From: Brevibacterium linens ATCC 9172 | Lineage (GTDB): Bacteria > Actinomycetota > Actinomycetes > Actinomycetales > Brevibacteriaceae | Reading direction: 5' to 3' | Assembly (NCBI RefSeq): GCF_900169165.1 | Contig: NZ_FXYY01000002.1 | Coordinates: forward strand, 1 to 64,000 | Length of the DNA stretch: 64,000 nt | In this document: positions 36,970 to 46,478 of the stretch, one piece after another | Position numbering within the stretch: the first letter of the stretch is position 1 | How the letters are laid out: each line of letters opens with the position of its first letter | Translations under genes and position numbers: made by a program | Notes under the pieces: generated by a model | What the model was told of the DNA's origin: nothing | Databases searched by the model: none | The model's input: the letters and a program-made list of their open reading frames with translations, nothing else

Positions 36970-37045
36970 GGCCGGATTGTCTGCACCGTCGCATATCTGA
37001 ACCTGCTGGTCAGACCGCTGCTTCCGCTTAAGACCGCCGAACAGA

Positions 37046-37072
37046 GATCGAGCCCTCGGCAGGGGCTCGATC
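37046..37072. terminator. bidirectional hairpin
   Basis: GATCGAGCCC pairs perfectly with GGGCTCGATC around a 7-nt loop, between the convergent secreted-protein and antitoxin-family genes. No T-tract is present. Confidence 0.6.
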
Positions 37073-37087
37073 AGGTGACGCAGACGA

Positions 37088-37441
37088 TCAGCGGCTTCCG
37101 GCAGGTCCGTTGCCGCCGTCGAAGCCATTGTCGCCACGATCATCTCCGCGGACACCGTTCCCACGAACGGCGTCGCTGCGGCCCGCACCGCCGGACTGCT
37201 CGTCGCCGCGACTCGCACTGCCGGGCTGACCACGGTCACTGCCGATGGCGTTGTCGGCGGCGTCCCGGGCCTTCTTGATCTTGTCAGAGTGCTTGCCTCC
37301 GGTCAGGGAATCGGCGACACCGGCGGCCTTGTCGAGGATTGAGTCGGTGGCCTTCTCGGCTTTGTCAGAATTGAGCTTGTCTTTGACCTTGGGATCATTG
37401 GCGAGGTTCTTGGCCTTGTCGAGAAATTTGTCGAATGCCAT
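37088..37441 (-). CDS. MT0933-like antitoxin family protein
   Basis: This 117-residue protein has a lysine/aspartate-rich helical first half: MAFDKFLDKAKNLANDPKV, then DSILDKAAGVADSLTGGKHSDKIKKARDAADNAIG. That is the signature of the MT0933-like antitoxin family. The Gly/Arg-rich second half is low-complexity. No toxin gene is adjacent, so a toxin-antitoxin role is not supported here. ATG 37441 has GAAGGA upstream; the longer frame to 37477 does not. Confidence 0.75.
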   Translation of the reverse strand: MAFDKFLDKAKNLANDPKVKDKLNSDKAEKATDSILDKAAGVADSLTGGKHSDKIKKARDAADNAIGSDRGQPGSASRGDEQSGGAGRSDAVRGNGVRGDDRGDNGFDGGNGPAGSR

Positions 37442-37606
37442 GGCACGGTCCTTCTCAGTTGGTCGAATGCACTGCACTATCGGTGCTGATCGTGGGGAGG
37501 AACACGGACGATTCGAAGCCTAGTGGGGCTGTCTGTGACGGAACTGGCAATCGGCTGCTTCGATTTCGCCGGTCACCGACGGACCACACGCCCGTGACCG
37601 TCTTCC

Positions 37607-38956
37607 TTATACGCCTGAGGCGGACTGCTTTCGTGCCTGGAGCAGTCGACGATAGCGGGCGTTCCTCATAGTGAGGATGAGCGCGGCGAGTGCGGCCGAG
37701 AGCAGGGAGGCGCTGAGTACGGCGACCTTCGCCACATCGTGTTCGATCGAACCGGCGGTGAAGCTGAGCTCGGCGACGAGGAGCGAGACGGTGAAGCCGA
37801 TGCCGGCAAGCAGCCCGATGCCGGTGATATCGGCCCAACGCAGACCGGGATTCAACCCACCGGTGAACCGGGTGACCAACCAGGTGGAGACGAGGATGCC
37901 CAGCGGCTTGCCCACGATCAGTCCCGTCATGATTCCGTAGGTCAGGGGATGGGAGAACGCCGAGGCCAGACCGTGGGTTCCGCCGATATCGACGCCGGCG
38001 GCGAAGAATGCGAAGACCGGGACGGCGAAACCGGCCGACAGCGGTCGAAGGCGGTGTTCGAGCGCCTCGGCGAGGTCGATTCCAGCCCTGTTCGCGCACT
38101 CGGCAGAGGGATCGAGGTTGCTGGAGGCACCGTGGTCGGTGCCAATCGTGCGGGTCGAACCACGACCGACGACGGCGGGGATCATGAAGCCCAGCAGCAC
38201 TCCGGCGATGGTCGCGTGGACACCGGAGGCGTGCATGAGTGCCCAGGCGATGAGGCCGAGCGAGAGGAGGACGACCCACGCGGCCCACGCACGGTCGACG
38301 AAGACGCGACGGAAGCGGTGTGCGACGAGTCCGAAGACGAGGACGACTCCGAGTGCCGTGGCAAGGGGGAGAATCGCGATGGTCTCGGTGTAGAAGACCG
38401 CGATAATGGTGATCGCCAGCAGGTCGTCGACCGCGGCCAGGGTGAGCAGGAAGATGCGCAGCGCCTTGGGCAGGTGGGAGCCGACGATCGCGAGGACGGC
38501 AACGGCGAAGGCGATGTCGGTCGCGGTGGGGATGGCCCAACCGCGCAGCAGCTCCGGACGGGTGAGCAGAAGGGCCGCACAGATGAGGGCGGGGACGAGG
38601 ACTCCGCCGGCCGCCGCGGTGATCGGGACGACGGCGGTGCGGAGACGCCGCAGGTCACCGCGGGTGAATTCCGCCTTGAGTTCGATGCCGACGAGGAAGA
38701 AGAAGACTGCGAGCAGTCCGTCGGCGGCCCATTGTCCGATGCTCAGCCGCAGGTGCCAGGGTTCATAGCCGAATTCCCAGTCGCGGATTGCGAAGTATGC
38801 AGCCGATGCGGGGGAGTTCGCCCAGATCAGAGCGGCAGCAGCGGCGATGAGGAGCAGTGCGCCGCCGACGGTGTCGCGGCGGAGCGCCCGGAACAGCTGC
38901 TGTCCCGGGGTGTTCGGTGAGGCGGATCGTGAGGTGGGTGCAGAGGTAGTGGTCAC
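37607..38956 (-). CDS. nhaA: Na+/H+ antiporter NhaA
   Basis: This 449-residue inner-membrane antiporter has about 12 hydrophobic segments. Family landmarks are LRLSIGQWAADGLLAVFFFLVGIELK, GWAIPTATDIAFAVAVLA with the unwound-helix TD, and the ion-binding Asp pair in LTLAAVDDLLAITII. HPLTYGIMTGLIVGKPLGI matches the conserved lysine-containing TM10. It exports Na+ or Li+ in exchange for protons. It starts at GTG 38956, with GGGAT upstream. The neighbour downstream is the antitoxin-family gene. Confidence 0.94.
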   Translation of the reverse strand: MTTTSAPTSRSASPNTPGQQLFRALRRDTVGGALLLIAAAAALIWANSPASAAYFAIRDWEFGYEPWHLRLSIGQWAADGLLAVFFFLVGIELKAEFTRGDLRRLRTAVVPITAAAGGVLVPALICAALLLTRPELLRGWAIPTATDIAFAVAVLAIVGSHLPKALRIFLLTLAAVDDLLAITIIAVFYTETIAILPLATALGVVLVFGLVAHRFRRVFVDRAWAAWVVLLSLGLIAWALMHASGVHATIAGVLLGFMIPAVVGRGSTRTIGTDHGASSNLDPSAECANRAGIDLAEALEHRLRPLSAGFAVPVFAFFAAGVDIGGTHGLASAFSHPLTYGIMTGLIVGKPLGILVSTWLVTRFTGGLNPGLRWADITGIGLLAGIGFTVSLLVAELSFTAGSIEHDVAKVAVLSASLLSAALAALILTMRNARYRRLLQARKQSASGV

Positions 38957-39521
38957 AGGGATCCCGTTCGTGGTCGGCAGACAAGAGAGATCGACCCGAA
39001 GAGTGGATGTGCAGACAGCGCTCAGTTCGGCGACGCTGAGCGTCCGTGCGCGATTCGAGCGGACATCGTCGGCTCGGCAGATGAGAGCTGTCGGAGAGTC
39101 ACACCAGGGGTCGGAGCGGAAGATCTCCGTGTGAGAACGGCTGTGTGCCCGACTGCATCTCGCCCCACGCGGTGATGTAGCCGTTGGTGCCCGAGTGCGG
39201 CAGAACCCACACTTTCAGGCGGAAAGCGGCATTGCGCATGGAGGGAGTCATCCCCGACAGTGGAGCCGACCGGCAGCGCGCCGTGCCACCGAGACATAAG
39301 GCCGTGCCACCGGCCGAAGTCCTAGCTGATCTGCTGCATGAGCAGGTAGCTTGAGCCCAGTCCACTGTTGCACTCGAACCCTGAGCCCACCGGGCGAAGA
39401 TGACACTTCGGCCCCACTGATCTTCGAGAATCGGGTTCGGTTCCCCCAGGAACCCGACCGCCGAGGAACCCGATCGCCGAGGCGGCCCGCCCCGACCGTA
39501 GTCGCCCAGGTCCCCAACCGG
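38957..39521. other. 565-bp gap without a supported gene
   Basis: The stretch upstream of nhaA holds its promoter region, a hairpin and tandem repeats near 39431-39480. A minus-strand frame at 39099-39251 (MTPSMRNAAFRLKVWVLPHS at its start) looks peptide-like but has no ribosome-binding site and no family that I recognise. It may be a gene remnant. Confidence 0.4.
39431..39457 (-). terminator. hairpin after the LmeA-like gene
   Basis: TCGGGTTC pairs with GAACCCGA around 11 nt. The right arm is part of a 16-bp tandem duplication, AGGAACCCGA(C/T)CGCCG, at 39448-39479. Confidence 0.5.
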
Positions 39522-40256
39522 TCACTGCAGGCTGACCCCGGATCCGTGGAGGCTCACCTGCAGTCCCGCCTCGGTGGCGGTAATGTCGGTGAGTTCGAGA
39601 CCGGCGGGCAGGAAGTCGAGATCGATGACGATATCGGAGATCTCTGAGGTGAGGAATCCAGGCAGGCGATCGAGGGAGAACTCAGCCGAACCCAGCTTGA
39701 TCGTCGTCGCATCGACGACGACCCGTCTGCCGTCGGCATTCGGGTCGATGCCCACGAGCAGATCCTGACCGAGCATCGACCCCTTAAGGTAGAGCTCACC
39801 GTCGACGGTCGTGAAAGACATCCCCTCGGGCAGGTTCGCATGCTCGGCGGCGAGCTCGTCGAGGGTCGAGTGGGGGAGCACCGCAGTGCCCTCGACGGTG
39901 CCGATCGGCTTCGACCCGCCGGTGGGAACGTCATAGAGCTTCGCATTGACATCGGTGAAGTCGACGCCCTCATAGTTGGCCTCATCGGCGGTGACATGCA
40001 CCGAGTTCAGTTCTCTGGAAGCCAGCTGCGTGAGGATGGGGAAGCCTTCGACAGAGACCTCGGCGTCTCCGTAGTCGGCAAGCCTGTCGGCGATGCGCTG
40101 CTCCGTGGTGTAGTCGACGATGCGGTCGGCAGCGATGATGCCGATGATGAGGGTGAGGACGATGACGACGGCGGAGACGATGAACGTCCTCCGCCGGCGG
40201 CGACGTCGGGGCCGCTCGTTCGGCTGCGGGTACTGAAGAGTCTGCGCCGTAGTCAT
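39522..40256 (-). CDS. LmeA-family (DUF2993) phospholipid-binding lipoprotein-like protein
   Basis: This protein of about 244 residues has an N-terminal basic stretch (RPRRRRRRR) and one membrane anchor, TFIVSAVVIVLTLIIGIIAA. The DUF2993 body contains EQRIADRLADYGDAEVSVEGFPILTQLASRELNSVHVTAD, quoted only to show the F-P-x-L-x-Q motif. The mycobacterial homologue LmeA binds phosphoinositides in the periplasm and supports lipomannan elongation. ATG 40256 has GGAG upstream; ATG 40265 is the alternative. Confidence 0.8.
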   Translation of the reverse strand: MTTAQTLQYPQPNERPRRRRRRRTFIVSAVVIVLTLIIGIIAADRIVDYTTEQRIADRLADYGDAEVSVEGFPILTQLASRELNSVHVTADEANYEGVDFTDVNAKLYDVPTGGSKPIGTVEGTAVLPHSTLDELAAEHANLPEGMSFTTVDGELYLKGSMLGQDLLVGIDPNADGRRVVVDATTIKLGSAEFSLDRLPGFLTSEISDIVIDLDFLPAGLELTDITATEAGLQVSLHGSGVSLQ

Positions 40257-40347
40257 GGGCTCCATTGTTGCGCACTCGCCGGTCCATTCGCATTCGCTGG
40301 TCCGAGTGCGCTCGCCGGCTCGGCAGAGTCGAACGTCCCCGCTGCGC

Positions 40348-41070
40348 TCACTCGTTGAGAATGATGACGTCGAGGGTGCGCGGTCCGTGCACTCCTTCGA
40401 CCCGGCTGAGCTCGATGTCGCTCGTGGCCGAGGGCCCGGAGATGAACGTCAGGGGTGCGTGCGCGTCGAGCCGAGCGATTCCCTCAGGGACGATGTCGAC
40501 GATGTCGTCCGTCCGGACGATGCACACATGATGGTCGGGCACGAGCGTGATCGCCCTCCGGCCGCACTCGCCCGATCCGTCGAGGACGATGGTGCCCGTC
40601 TGCGCGATCGCCACCGCCGAGGCGGTCACCACCGCCCCCTGAGCGTCGAGCTCGTCGACGCTGAGCTCCTCACCGGGAGCATCGACCCGCACATCACCGG
40701 AGTACCCCTCCAGCCAGGACGAGTCGAGACCGCGGGGGACGACGACCGAGGAGTGGTCGCCGATGAGTTCGGCGATCGTTGCGCTCGGGTCGCCGTCGGC
40801 GCGGTGGACGTTGGCTTTGTAGTCGACGAGGCGGTCGATGAGCAGCTCGACGAGGTTCTCACCCGTGTGCGTGCCCTCATGGTGGTATCCGGCGTCGGCG
40901 GCCGTGGCGGCAGGCTCCGCCGAGGCGACCCCGCCGGATACGGCATCTGCCGTGCCGCCGATGCCCGGTACCGCCGTCCGCGGAGACGACGACACGTATT
41001 CCCCGCCGCCGCGGCGACCGAGGGCCTCATTGATGCGGGCGAGGATCTCCTCGCGGGCGGTATCGCTCAT
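40348..41070 (-). CDS. lutC: lactate utilization protein C (LUD domain)
   Basis: This 240-residue protein starts MSDTAREEILARINEALG and has a LUD domain with SVVVPRGLDSSW, VDELDAQGAVVTASAVAIAQTGTIVLD and ALTLVPDHHVCIVRT-like ITLVPDHHVCIV. It is the third subunit of the LutABC L-lactate oxidase. Its ATG overlaps the lutB stop by 4 nt. The region 15-60 has an insertion rich in Gly/Ala/Ser. It would be non-functional as a pathway if lutA is truly broken. Confidence 0.93.
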   Translation of the reverse strand: MSDTAREEILARINEALGRRGGGEYVSSSPRTAVPGIGGTADAVSGGVASAEPAATAADAGYHHEGTHTGENLVELLIDRLVDYKANVHRADGDPSATIAELIGDHSSVVVPRGLDSSWLEGYSGDVRVDAPGEELSVDELDAQGAVVTASAVAIAQTGTIVLDGSGECGRRAITLVPDHHVCIVRTDDIVDIVPEGIARLDAHAPLTFISGPSATSDIELSRVEGVHGPRTLDVIILNE

Positions 41071-42587
41071 CGCTGTCCCTCCTCGCCGTCGTTCGTTTCC
41101 TCTTCGGCCCACAGCTGTCGGAAGCTCTTCTCGGGCAGGGCCGGGATGTCGCGGCTCGAGGTCCAGGCGCCGGCGATTCCGGGCAGAGCGTTGATCTGCT
41201 CGCCGCCGGTGACCTTGTGCGCGAGAGGCAGTCCCTTCTCCGCCGCGGCCATCCGCTTCCCGTCGCCCATCATCCACGACGCGCCGGTGAGGGCGGCGTC
41301 GAGCTGGGAGGACACAGGGGAGTGGTTGGCTTTGACATCTTCGCCCCGCAGATGGACGAGGATCTCCGGGATATTGATCTTCACGGGGCACACGTCGTAG
41401 CAGGCGCCGCACAGGCTCGACGCGTACGGCAGTGAACCGTTGCCCTGCTCTTCGACTCCTGTGAGCAGCGGGGAGAGGATCGCTCCGATCGGTCCCGGAT
41501 AGGTCGAGCCGTAGGCGTGGCCGCCGGTGCGTTCGTAGACGGGGCAGACGTTCATGCATGCCGAGCAGCGGATGCAATTGAGCGCCGCACGTCCGTGCTC
41601 ATCGGCCAGCGCCCGAGTGCGTCCGTTGTCGAGGAGAACGAGATGGACGTTCTGTGGACCGTCTCCCTCGGACTTCCCCGTCCAGAACGAGGTGTACGGG
41701 TTCATCCGCTCACCCGTCGACGAGCGTGGCAGCAGCTGCAGGAACACCTCGAGATCGGCGAACCTCGGCAGCAGCTTCTCGATGCCCATGACGGTGATGA
41801 GTGTCTCCGGCAGGGTCAGGCACATGCGCCCGTTGCCCTCGGACTCGACCACTCCGAGGGTGCCGGTCTCCGCGATACCGAAGTTCGCTCCGGAGATCGC
41901 GACCTTGGTGGTGAGGAATTTGTGGCGCAGATGTCGGCGGGCCGCCTCGGCGAGGACGGCAGGTTCGTTCGTCAGTTCCCCGGCGTCGGGCATCTTGTCC
42001 ATGAAGATCTCACGGATCTCATCCCGGTTGCGGTGGATGGCGGGAACGAGGATGTGGCTGGGTTTGTCCTCGCCGAGCTGGACGATGAGTTCGGCCAGAT
42101 CCGTCTCGAACGCATCGATGCCCTCGGCCTCGAGGTGCTCGTTGAGACCGATCTCCTGGGTGGCCATCGACTTGACCTTGATGACCTCGCGGCGGCCGGT
42201 CTCGAGCACCGGCGCATTGTCCTCGACGAGTTCGGTGACGATGGCATTGGCCTCATCGGCGTCACGGGCCCAGTGGATGATGCCGCCGGCGGCGGTGAAT
42301 GCCTCTTCGAACTGCGCGAGGTACTCGGGCAGGTTCTCCATCACTTCGTTCTTCGTGGCCTCACCGGCGTCGCGCAGGTTCTCCCAGTCGTCGAGCTCGG
42401 AGACGACCTCGGCGCGCTTCGACCGGATCGTCGAGGTGGCGTGGCCGATGTTGTTGCGCAGCTGCTGGTTGCTCAGATGCTGGTGTGAGACCTCGGGAAA
42501 GGCCTCGGCTTCGATGATGTTGCCCTGCCCGCCGGGCAGATCGCTGCGTCGCTTCGACGGCAGCAGCGGCATTCCCAGAAAGGTCAT
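41067..42587 (-). CDS. lutB: lactate utilization iron-sulfur protein B
   Basis: This protein has 506 residues. A LUD-type N-terminal domain (about 60-300) includes GIAETGTLGVVESEGNGRM. A ferredoxin-like domain follows with CIRCSACMNVCPVY and CGACYDVCPVKINIPE, the eight cysteines for two [4Fe-4S] clusters. It transfers electrons from L-lactate oxidation to pyruvate. It overlaps lutA by 4 nt (stop at 42584) and lutC by 4 nt. Confidence 0.94.
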   Translation of the reverse strand: MTFLGMPLLPSKRRSDLPGGQGNIIEAEAFPEVSHQHLSNQQLRNNIGHATSTIRSKRAEVVSELDDWENLRDAGEATKNEVMENLPEYLAQFEEAFTAAGGIIHWARDADEANAIVTELVEDNAPVLETGRREVIKVKSMATQEIGLNEHLEAEGIDAFETDLAELIVQLGEDKPSHILVPAIHRNRDEIREIFMDKMPDAGELTNEPAVLAEAARRHLRHKFLTTKVAISGANFGIAETGTLGVVESEGNGRMCLTLPETLITVMGIEKLLPRFADLEVFLQLLPRSSTGERMNPYTSFWTGKSEGDGPQNVHLVLLDNGRTRALADEHGRAALNCIRCSACMNVCPVYERTGGHAYGSTYPGPIGAILSPLLTGVEEQGNGSLPYASSLCGACYDVCPVKINIPEILVHLRGEDVKANHSPVSSQLDAALTGASWMMGDGKRMAAAEKGLPLAHKVTGGEQINALPGIAGAWTSSRDIPALPEKSFRQLWAEEETNDGEEGQR

Positions 42588-43579
42588 CGCAGGCTCCCTC
42601 CGCTCACTTCTGCTCCTTCGCTCGGCGCCCGCAGCGGGTCCTCCCTCGTCGACGCGAGGATCCGGGCCAGATGGACCGCGGCTTGACCGACGCGGAACCC
42701 GGACTGGGTGCGGCTCGGCTCGGACGGAGAGGTGCCCCGATGGCCTGGGGCGAGGTGGTCATCATCGTCGGCCCCGACGACCGTCGTCAGCGTCTCGGTC
42801 GTGTGCCCATGCTCATCGGTCGAGCTCGTCTCCTTCACATGCACGGCGGTGACGTCCGGGGCGCCGTCGAAGCTGCCGGTGCGTTCGAACCGCGACATTC
42901 CGCCGCCGATGTGCAGCAGACAGGAGACATCGCCGCCGGTGCAGACATCGGCTTCGGTCGCCTGGATCGTGCGCACCTTGTCGGCGAGCATCGCCGAGGA
43001 CACCTCCGGGTTCTTCACGGAGAAGGTGCCGCCGAACCCGCAGCAGGAATCGGCCAGAGGCAGTTCGACGAAGTCGATGCCCTCGACGGACCGGACGAGG
43101 GAGGACTGCCGATCGCCGAGGCGCAGCAGCCGCATTCCGTGGCACGACGGGTGATACGTCACGCGGTGCGGGAAGTAGGAACCGAGGTCGGCTGCGGCAT
43201 CCGTGACGCCTTGGACGTCGGTGAGGAACTGGGTGAGCTCGTAGGTGCGTTCGGCCACTTCGGCGGCCTCGGACGCCAGGGCATCATTGCCCATCCTGGT
43301 GGCGACCATCGGCTGCTGGTGGCCGAGCGAGGCCACACAGGAGGCGGACGGGGCGACGGCGACATCCCATTCGGTACTCGTGAAAGCACGGACGTGATTG
43401 GCGATGACCGGTTCGGCCTGCGCGAACTTGCCGGAGTTGATGTGCATCTGCCCGCAGCACGACTAACCTTCGGGGAAGGTCACCTCATGGCCGAGCCGGC
43501 GCAGAATACTCACGGTTGCCTGCGCAACCTCGGGATACATCGCATCGACGATGCAGGTGGCGAACAGTGCGATCCTCAT
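42584..43579 (-). pseudogene. lutA: lactate utilization protein A interrupted by an in-frame TAG
   Basis: The intact frame would begin at ATG 43579 (preceded by GGAGGTCAG): MRIALFATCIVDAMYPEVAQ and onward to HEVTFPEG. Codon 39 is TAG at 43463-43465, then SCCGQMHINSGKFAQ. The family sequence here is EGQ-x-CCGQ, so TAG replaces a Gln codon (CAG to TAG, one transition). The remainder has normal motifs: SCHGMRLLRLGD and ADSCCGFGGTFSVK with the CCG iron-sulfur site. Either lutA is a nonsense pseudogene or the base is a sequencing error. A restart at ATG 43447 would lose the first CCG site. Confidence 0.85.
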
Positions 43580-43885
43580 CTGACCTCCAAGCCGGACGCT
43601 GTGCTGATGCGGTTGGCGGATGGCTTCCGACCGGGACGATGCCGTGGTCGCAAACGGTCCGTGTCACTCCATGCTCAGACGGTAGCACCGGGTTCTGACG
43701 CGGCAAATGGACACGACCGGAGGGGCGCGCCGGTGCGCGGATCAACGCGGAAGTCCGGTCGCCTCGGGGGAGGGGCAAACGATTTAGGTCCTATAAGACT
43801 GTGCTAATCTCCTGCGCCGGTCGGTGCGGGCAGCGACGCACGCGCAGACCTTACGTGGGAGGGGGACCGCCCTTAGGATGACGAT
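43580..43885. other. divergent promoter region of lutABC and the SCO6745-like gene
   Basis: These 306 bp hold the upstream region of lutA and the promoter of the next gene. I see no gene and no clear lactate-regulator operator. TTAGGTCCTATAAGACTGTG near 43783 contains a -10-like TATAAG. Confidence 0.4.
43874..43879 (+). promoter_or_regulatory. -10 element of a leaderless promoter for the SCO6745-like gene
   Basis: TAGGAT ends 6 nt before the ATG at 43886. Confidence 0.5.
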
Positions 43886-44806
43886 ATGGATTCCCAGCGT
43901 ACACAGAACATCAGAACGGTCTCGGCCCGCATCAACTCCTTCCACTCGTCGATCTACTTCTCACAGGCGGTCGGCGCCGAGTACGCCAAGTACGGACTCG
44001 AACCCGGTGTCGAAGGCAATATGGCCGCCCGTTCGGCGCCGCTGGGACGGGTGAATCCCGGAGTCGTGTCCGCCGCCTATTACAACTACTCCCCGAACTT
44101 CATCGCCGAGATGCTGCCCCGCATCTGGGAGACGGTCACTCCCGAGCAGATGATCGAGGCCCGCTTCGACGCCGTGAGCGCGTACATGGCCGAACTCTTC
44201 GGCGACCGTGACGATATCGCCCTGCTCACCGAGGCGGCCACCCAGCTGACCGAAACGCTGACCCCCGTGCTCACCGCCATGGACTTCGCCGGGCGGCCCC
44301 TGTCCGCGGCCACCGCCGACGTCATCGGCTCCCACCAAGCGAACACCGCTTTCGAGAAGCTGTGGGACGTGGCCACCGTGGCCCGCGAATTCCGCGGCGA
44401 CGGCCATGTCGCCTCCCTCGTCACCGCCGGTGTGCCCGGAATCGACGCTCTCATGCTCGATGTCGCGACCGGAGCCGGATTCCGTCCGCGAGCAGCACAG
44501 AAGACCCGCGGCTACACCGACGAGGAATGGCAGACCGGACAGACCCGACTCGCCGAGGCGGGGCTGATCACCGTGGAGAAGGACGACCGCGGTTTCGACC
44601 TGCCTACCATCACCGAGGCGGGACGGGACCTGAAGGAACAGGTCGAAGCACTGACCGACGGCACCGTCGCCACCGCTTGGTCGGTGCTCGACGATGCGAC
44701 GATCGAATCGCTGCTCGCCCCCAGCCGTGACCTGCTGCGCGTGATCGCGAAGTCCGGTGCCTTCCCGTCGAACATCTTCGCGCGGCCCGAGAAGAAGGCC
44801 GGCTGA
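43886..44806 (+). CDS. SCO6745-family helix-turn-helix-like protein
   Basis: This 306-residue protein matches the actinobacterial SCO6745/SalK-like family. The N-terminal part has SFHSSIYFSQAVGAEYAKYGLEP and MAARSAPLGRVNPGVVSAAYYNYSP. A central pair of helical bundles follows, then a C-terminal winged-helix-like region with YTDEEWQTGQTRLAEAGLITVEKDDRGFDLPTITEAG, described as one wing. The function is unknown; a DNA-binding regulator is possible. It converges with the SulP gene, 7 nt between stops. Confidence 0.78.
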   Translation: MDSQRTQNIRTVSARINSFHSSIYFSQAVGAEYAKYGLEPGVEGNMAARSAPLGRVNPGVVSAAYYNYSPNFIAEMLPRIWETVTPEQMIEARFDAVSAYMAELFGDRDDIALLTEAATQLTETLTPVLTAMDFAGRPLSAATADVIGSHQANTAFEKLWDVATVAREFRGDGHVASLVTAGVPGIDALMLDVATGAGFRPRAAQKTRGYTDEEWQTGQTRLAEAGLITVEKDDRGFDLPTITEAGRDLKEQVEALTDGTVATAWSVLDDATIESLLAPSRDLLRVIAKSGAFPSNIFARPEKKAG

Positions 44807-44813
44807 AGCTGAT

Positions 44814-46478
44814 TCAGCTCTGGTGTGCCCGCTCCACATGAGAGCGAGCGTGGTCGAGTGCCGCCGGCAGCTCATCGAACAGGTGCCGGTGGTGGCGCAG
44901 GGCGGCGAGCACTCCGACCTGTTCGAACAGTCCGGCCTGACTGTCCCTGACGCCTTTGATGAGCACCGTGATCCCGCGGCGTTCGAGAGCCGTGACCATT
45001 TCGGTGAGGATATGAGCTCCGGTGGCATCGACGAGTTCGAGCTGCGACATCCGCAGCACGACGACCGAGACTCCATTGAGTTCCATGACCTCATCGGAGA
45101 TGCGATCGGCCGAAGCGAAGAACAGCGGTCCTCGGAAATGGACGATCGCGATCTTCTCGTCGCCTGGCTGAGCGGCCTCTGTTTCCGAAAGTCGTTCGAT
45201 GCGAACCGAGGTCGTTGCGGACAGTTTCCGCAGAGCGAAGAACGCCGCCACGACGACACCGATGCCCACAGCCACGATGAGGTCGAAGGAGACGGTGATG
45301 AGCGCAGTGATGACGAACCCGAAGGCATCGGATTTCGTCGAGCGCAGAATCGAGCGCATCGTCTCAAGGTCGATCATGCGCACTGCGGTGACGAAGAGGA
45401 CTCCGCCAAGGGCGGCCAACGGGATCTGACTCACCGGAGCCGCTGCCACCAACACGATGAGCAGCAGCACCGCCGCATGGGTGATCGAAGCCAGACGTGT
45501 GCGCCCTCCGGCCCGGATATTCACCGAGGTGCGGGCGATCGCACCGGTGGCGGGCATGCCGCCGAACAACGAGGACCCGATCGACGCAACACCCTGACCG
45601 ACGAGCTCCCGATCGGGCTGGTAGGCACCGGCATCGGACATCGACGAGGCGACCCTGGCCGAGAGCAGCGATTCGATGGCGGCAAGCGCGGCGATCGTGC
45701 CCGCAGCCGGCAGCAGAGCCGGCAGAACGGCAGGATCGATGACGGGAATGCTCGGGGCAGGCAAGGACTGGGGGATCGCCTCGATCGTGGCCAACGGGTT
45801 CGGAATGATTCCAGACAGCACGGTGACGATGATGATGCCGACCAGCGATCCGGGAATCGCGGAATGGATCTTCGGGGAGACCACCATGCACACGGCGACG
45901 ATCGCCACAGCGCCCAGAGAATAGGGCAGATACGACCAGTCCGCATCCGAGATGAGCTGCACGGCTGCCGCGAAGGCATTCATGCTCACCTCACCCGGTG
46001 CCAGATAGCGCGGAGTCGTGACGAACGGAATCTGCTGGAGGAAGATGATCGCTGCGATGCCGATCGTGAACCCCTCGATCACCGGCCACGGAATGAACGA
46101 CACTGTCCGCCCCAAACGCAGCAGACCGGCGGCGACGACGATGAGCCCGGCGATGAGGGTGACCGTGATGACCGCCTCGGCGCCGTGACTGGCCACGATC
46201 GGCACGAGCACCACGGCCATGGCACCGGTTGGACCGGAGATCTGCAGGTGCGAACCGCCGAAGACAGCAGCGAAGAAGCCAGCGACGATCGCGGTGATGA
46301 GTCCCTGCTCAGCCGTGAGACCGGAGCTGACTCCGAACCCCAGCGCCAAAGGCAGGGCGACGATGCCGACGGTGGCTCCGGCCAGCAGGTCCTTCGGCCA
46401 GGAGCGGCGGGTCTCACGGTAGTCGGCGACCGACGGCAGCAGAGACCGGGTGCGGCGCAGCAACGATGCCGGGCTCAT
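44814..46478 (-). CDS. SulP-family inorganic anion transporter with STAS domain
   Basis: This 554-residue protein has about 11-12 hydrophobic segments: WPKDLLAGATVGIVALPLALGFG, GSHLQISGPTGAMAVVLVPIV and FTIGIAAIIFLQQIPF are SulP landmarks. A C-terminal STAS domain (about 430-540) has VVVLRMSQLELVDATGAHIL. Sulfate, bicarbonate or another anion is the likely substrate; it cannot be told apart here. Its ATG overlaps the arsR-type stop by 4 nt, so an ArsR regulator controls its expression. Confidence 0.9.
   Translation of the reverse strand: MSPASLLRRTRSLLPSVADYRETRRSWPKDLLAGATVGIVALPLALGFGVSSGLTAEQGLITAIVAGFFAAVFGGSHLQISGPTGAMAVVLVPIVASHGAEAVITVTLIAGLIVVAAGLLRLGRTVSFIPWPVIEGFTIGIAAIIFLQQIPFVTTPRYLAPGEVSMNAFAAAVQLISDADWSYLPYSLGAVAIVAVCMVVSPKIHSAIPGSLVGIIIVTVLSGIIPNPLATIEAIPQSLPAPSIPVIDPAVLPALLPAAGTIAALAAIESLLSARVASSMSDAGAYQPDRELVGQGVASIGSSLFGGMPATGAIARTSVNIRAGGRTRLASITHAAVLLLIVLVAAAPVSQIPLAALGGVLFVTAVRMIDLETMRSILRSTKSDAFGFVITALITVSFDLIVAVGIGVVVAAFFALRKLSATTSVRIERLSETEAAQPGDEKIAIVHFRGPLFFASADRISDEVMELNGVSVVVLRMSQLELVDATGAHILTEMVTALERRGITVLIKGVRDSQAGLFEQVGVLAALRHHRHLFDELPAALDHARSHVERAHQS

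Noticed and set aside
37088-37441. toxin-antitoxin module
   Set aside because: Only the MT0933-like family member is present; no toxin gene is adjacent on either side.
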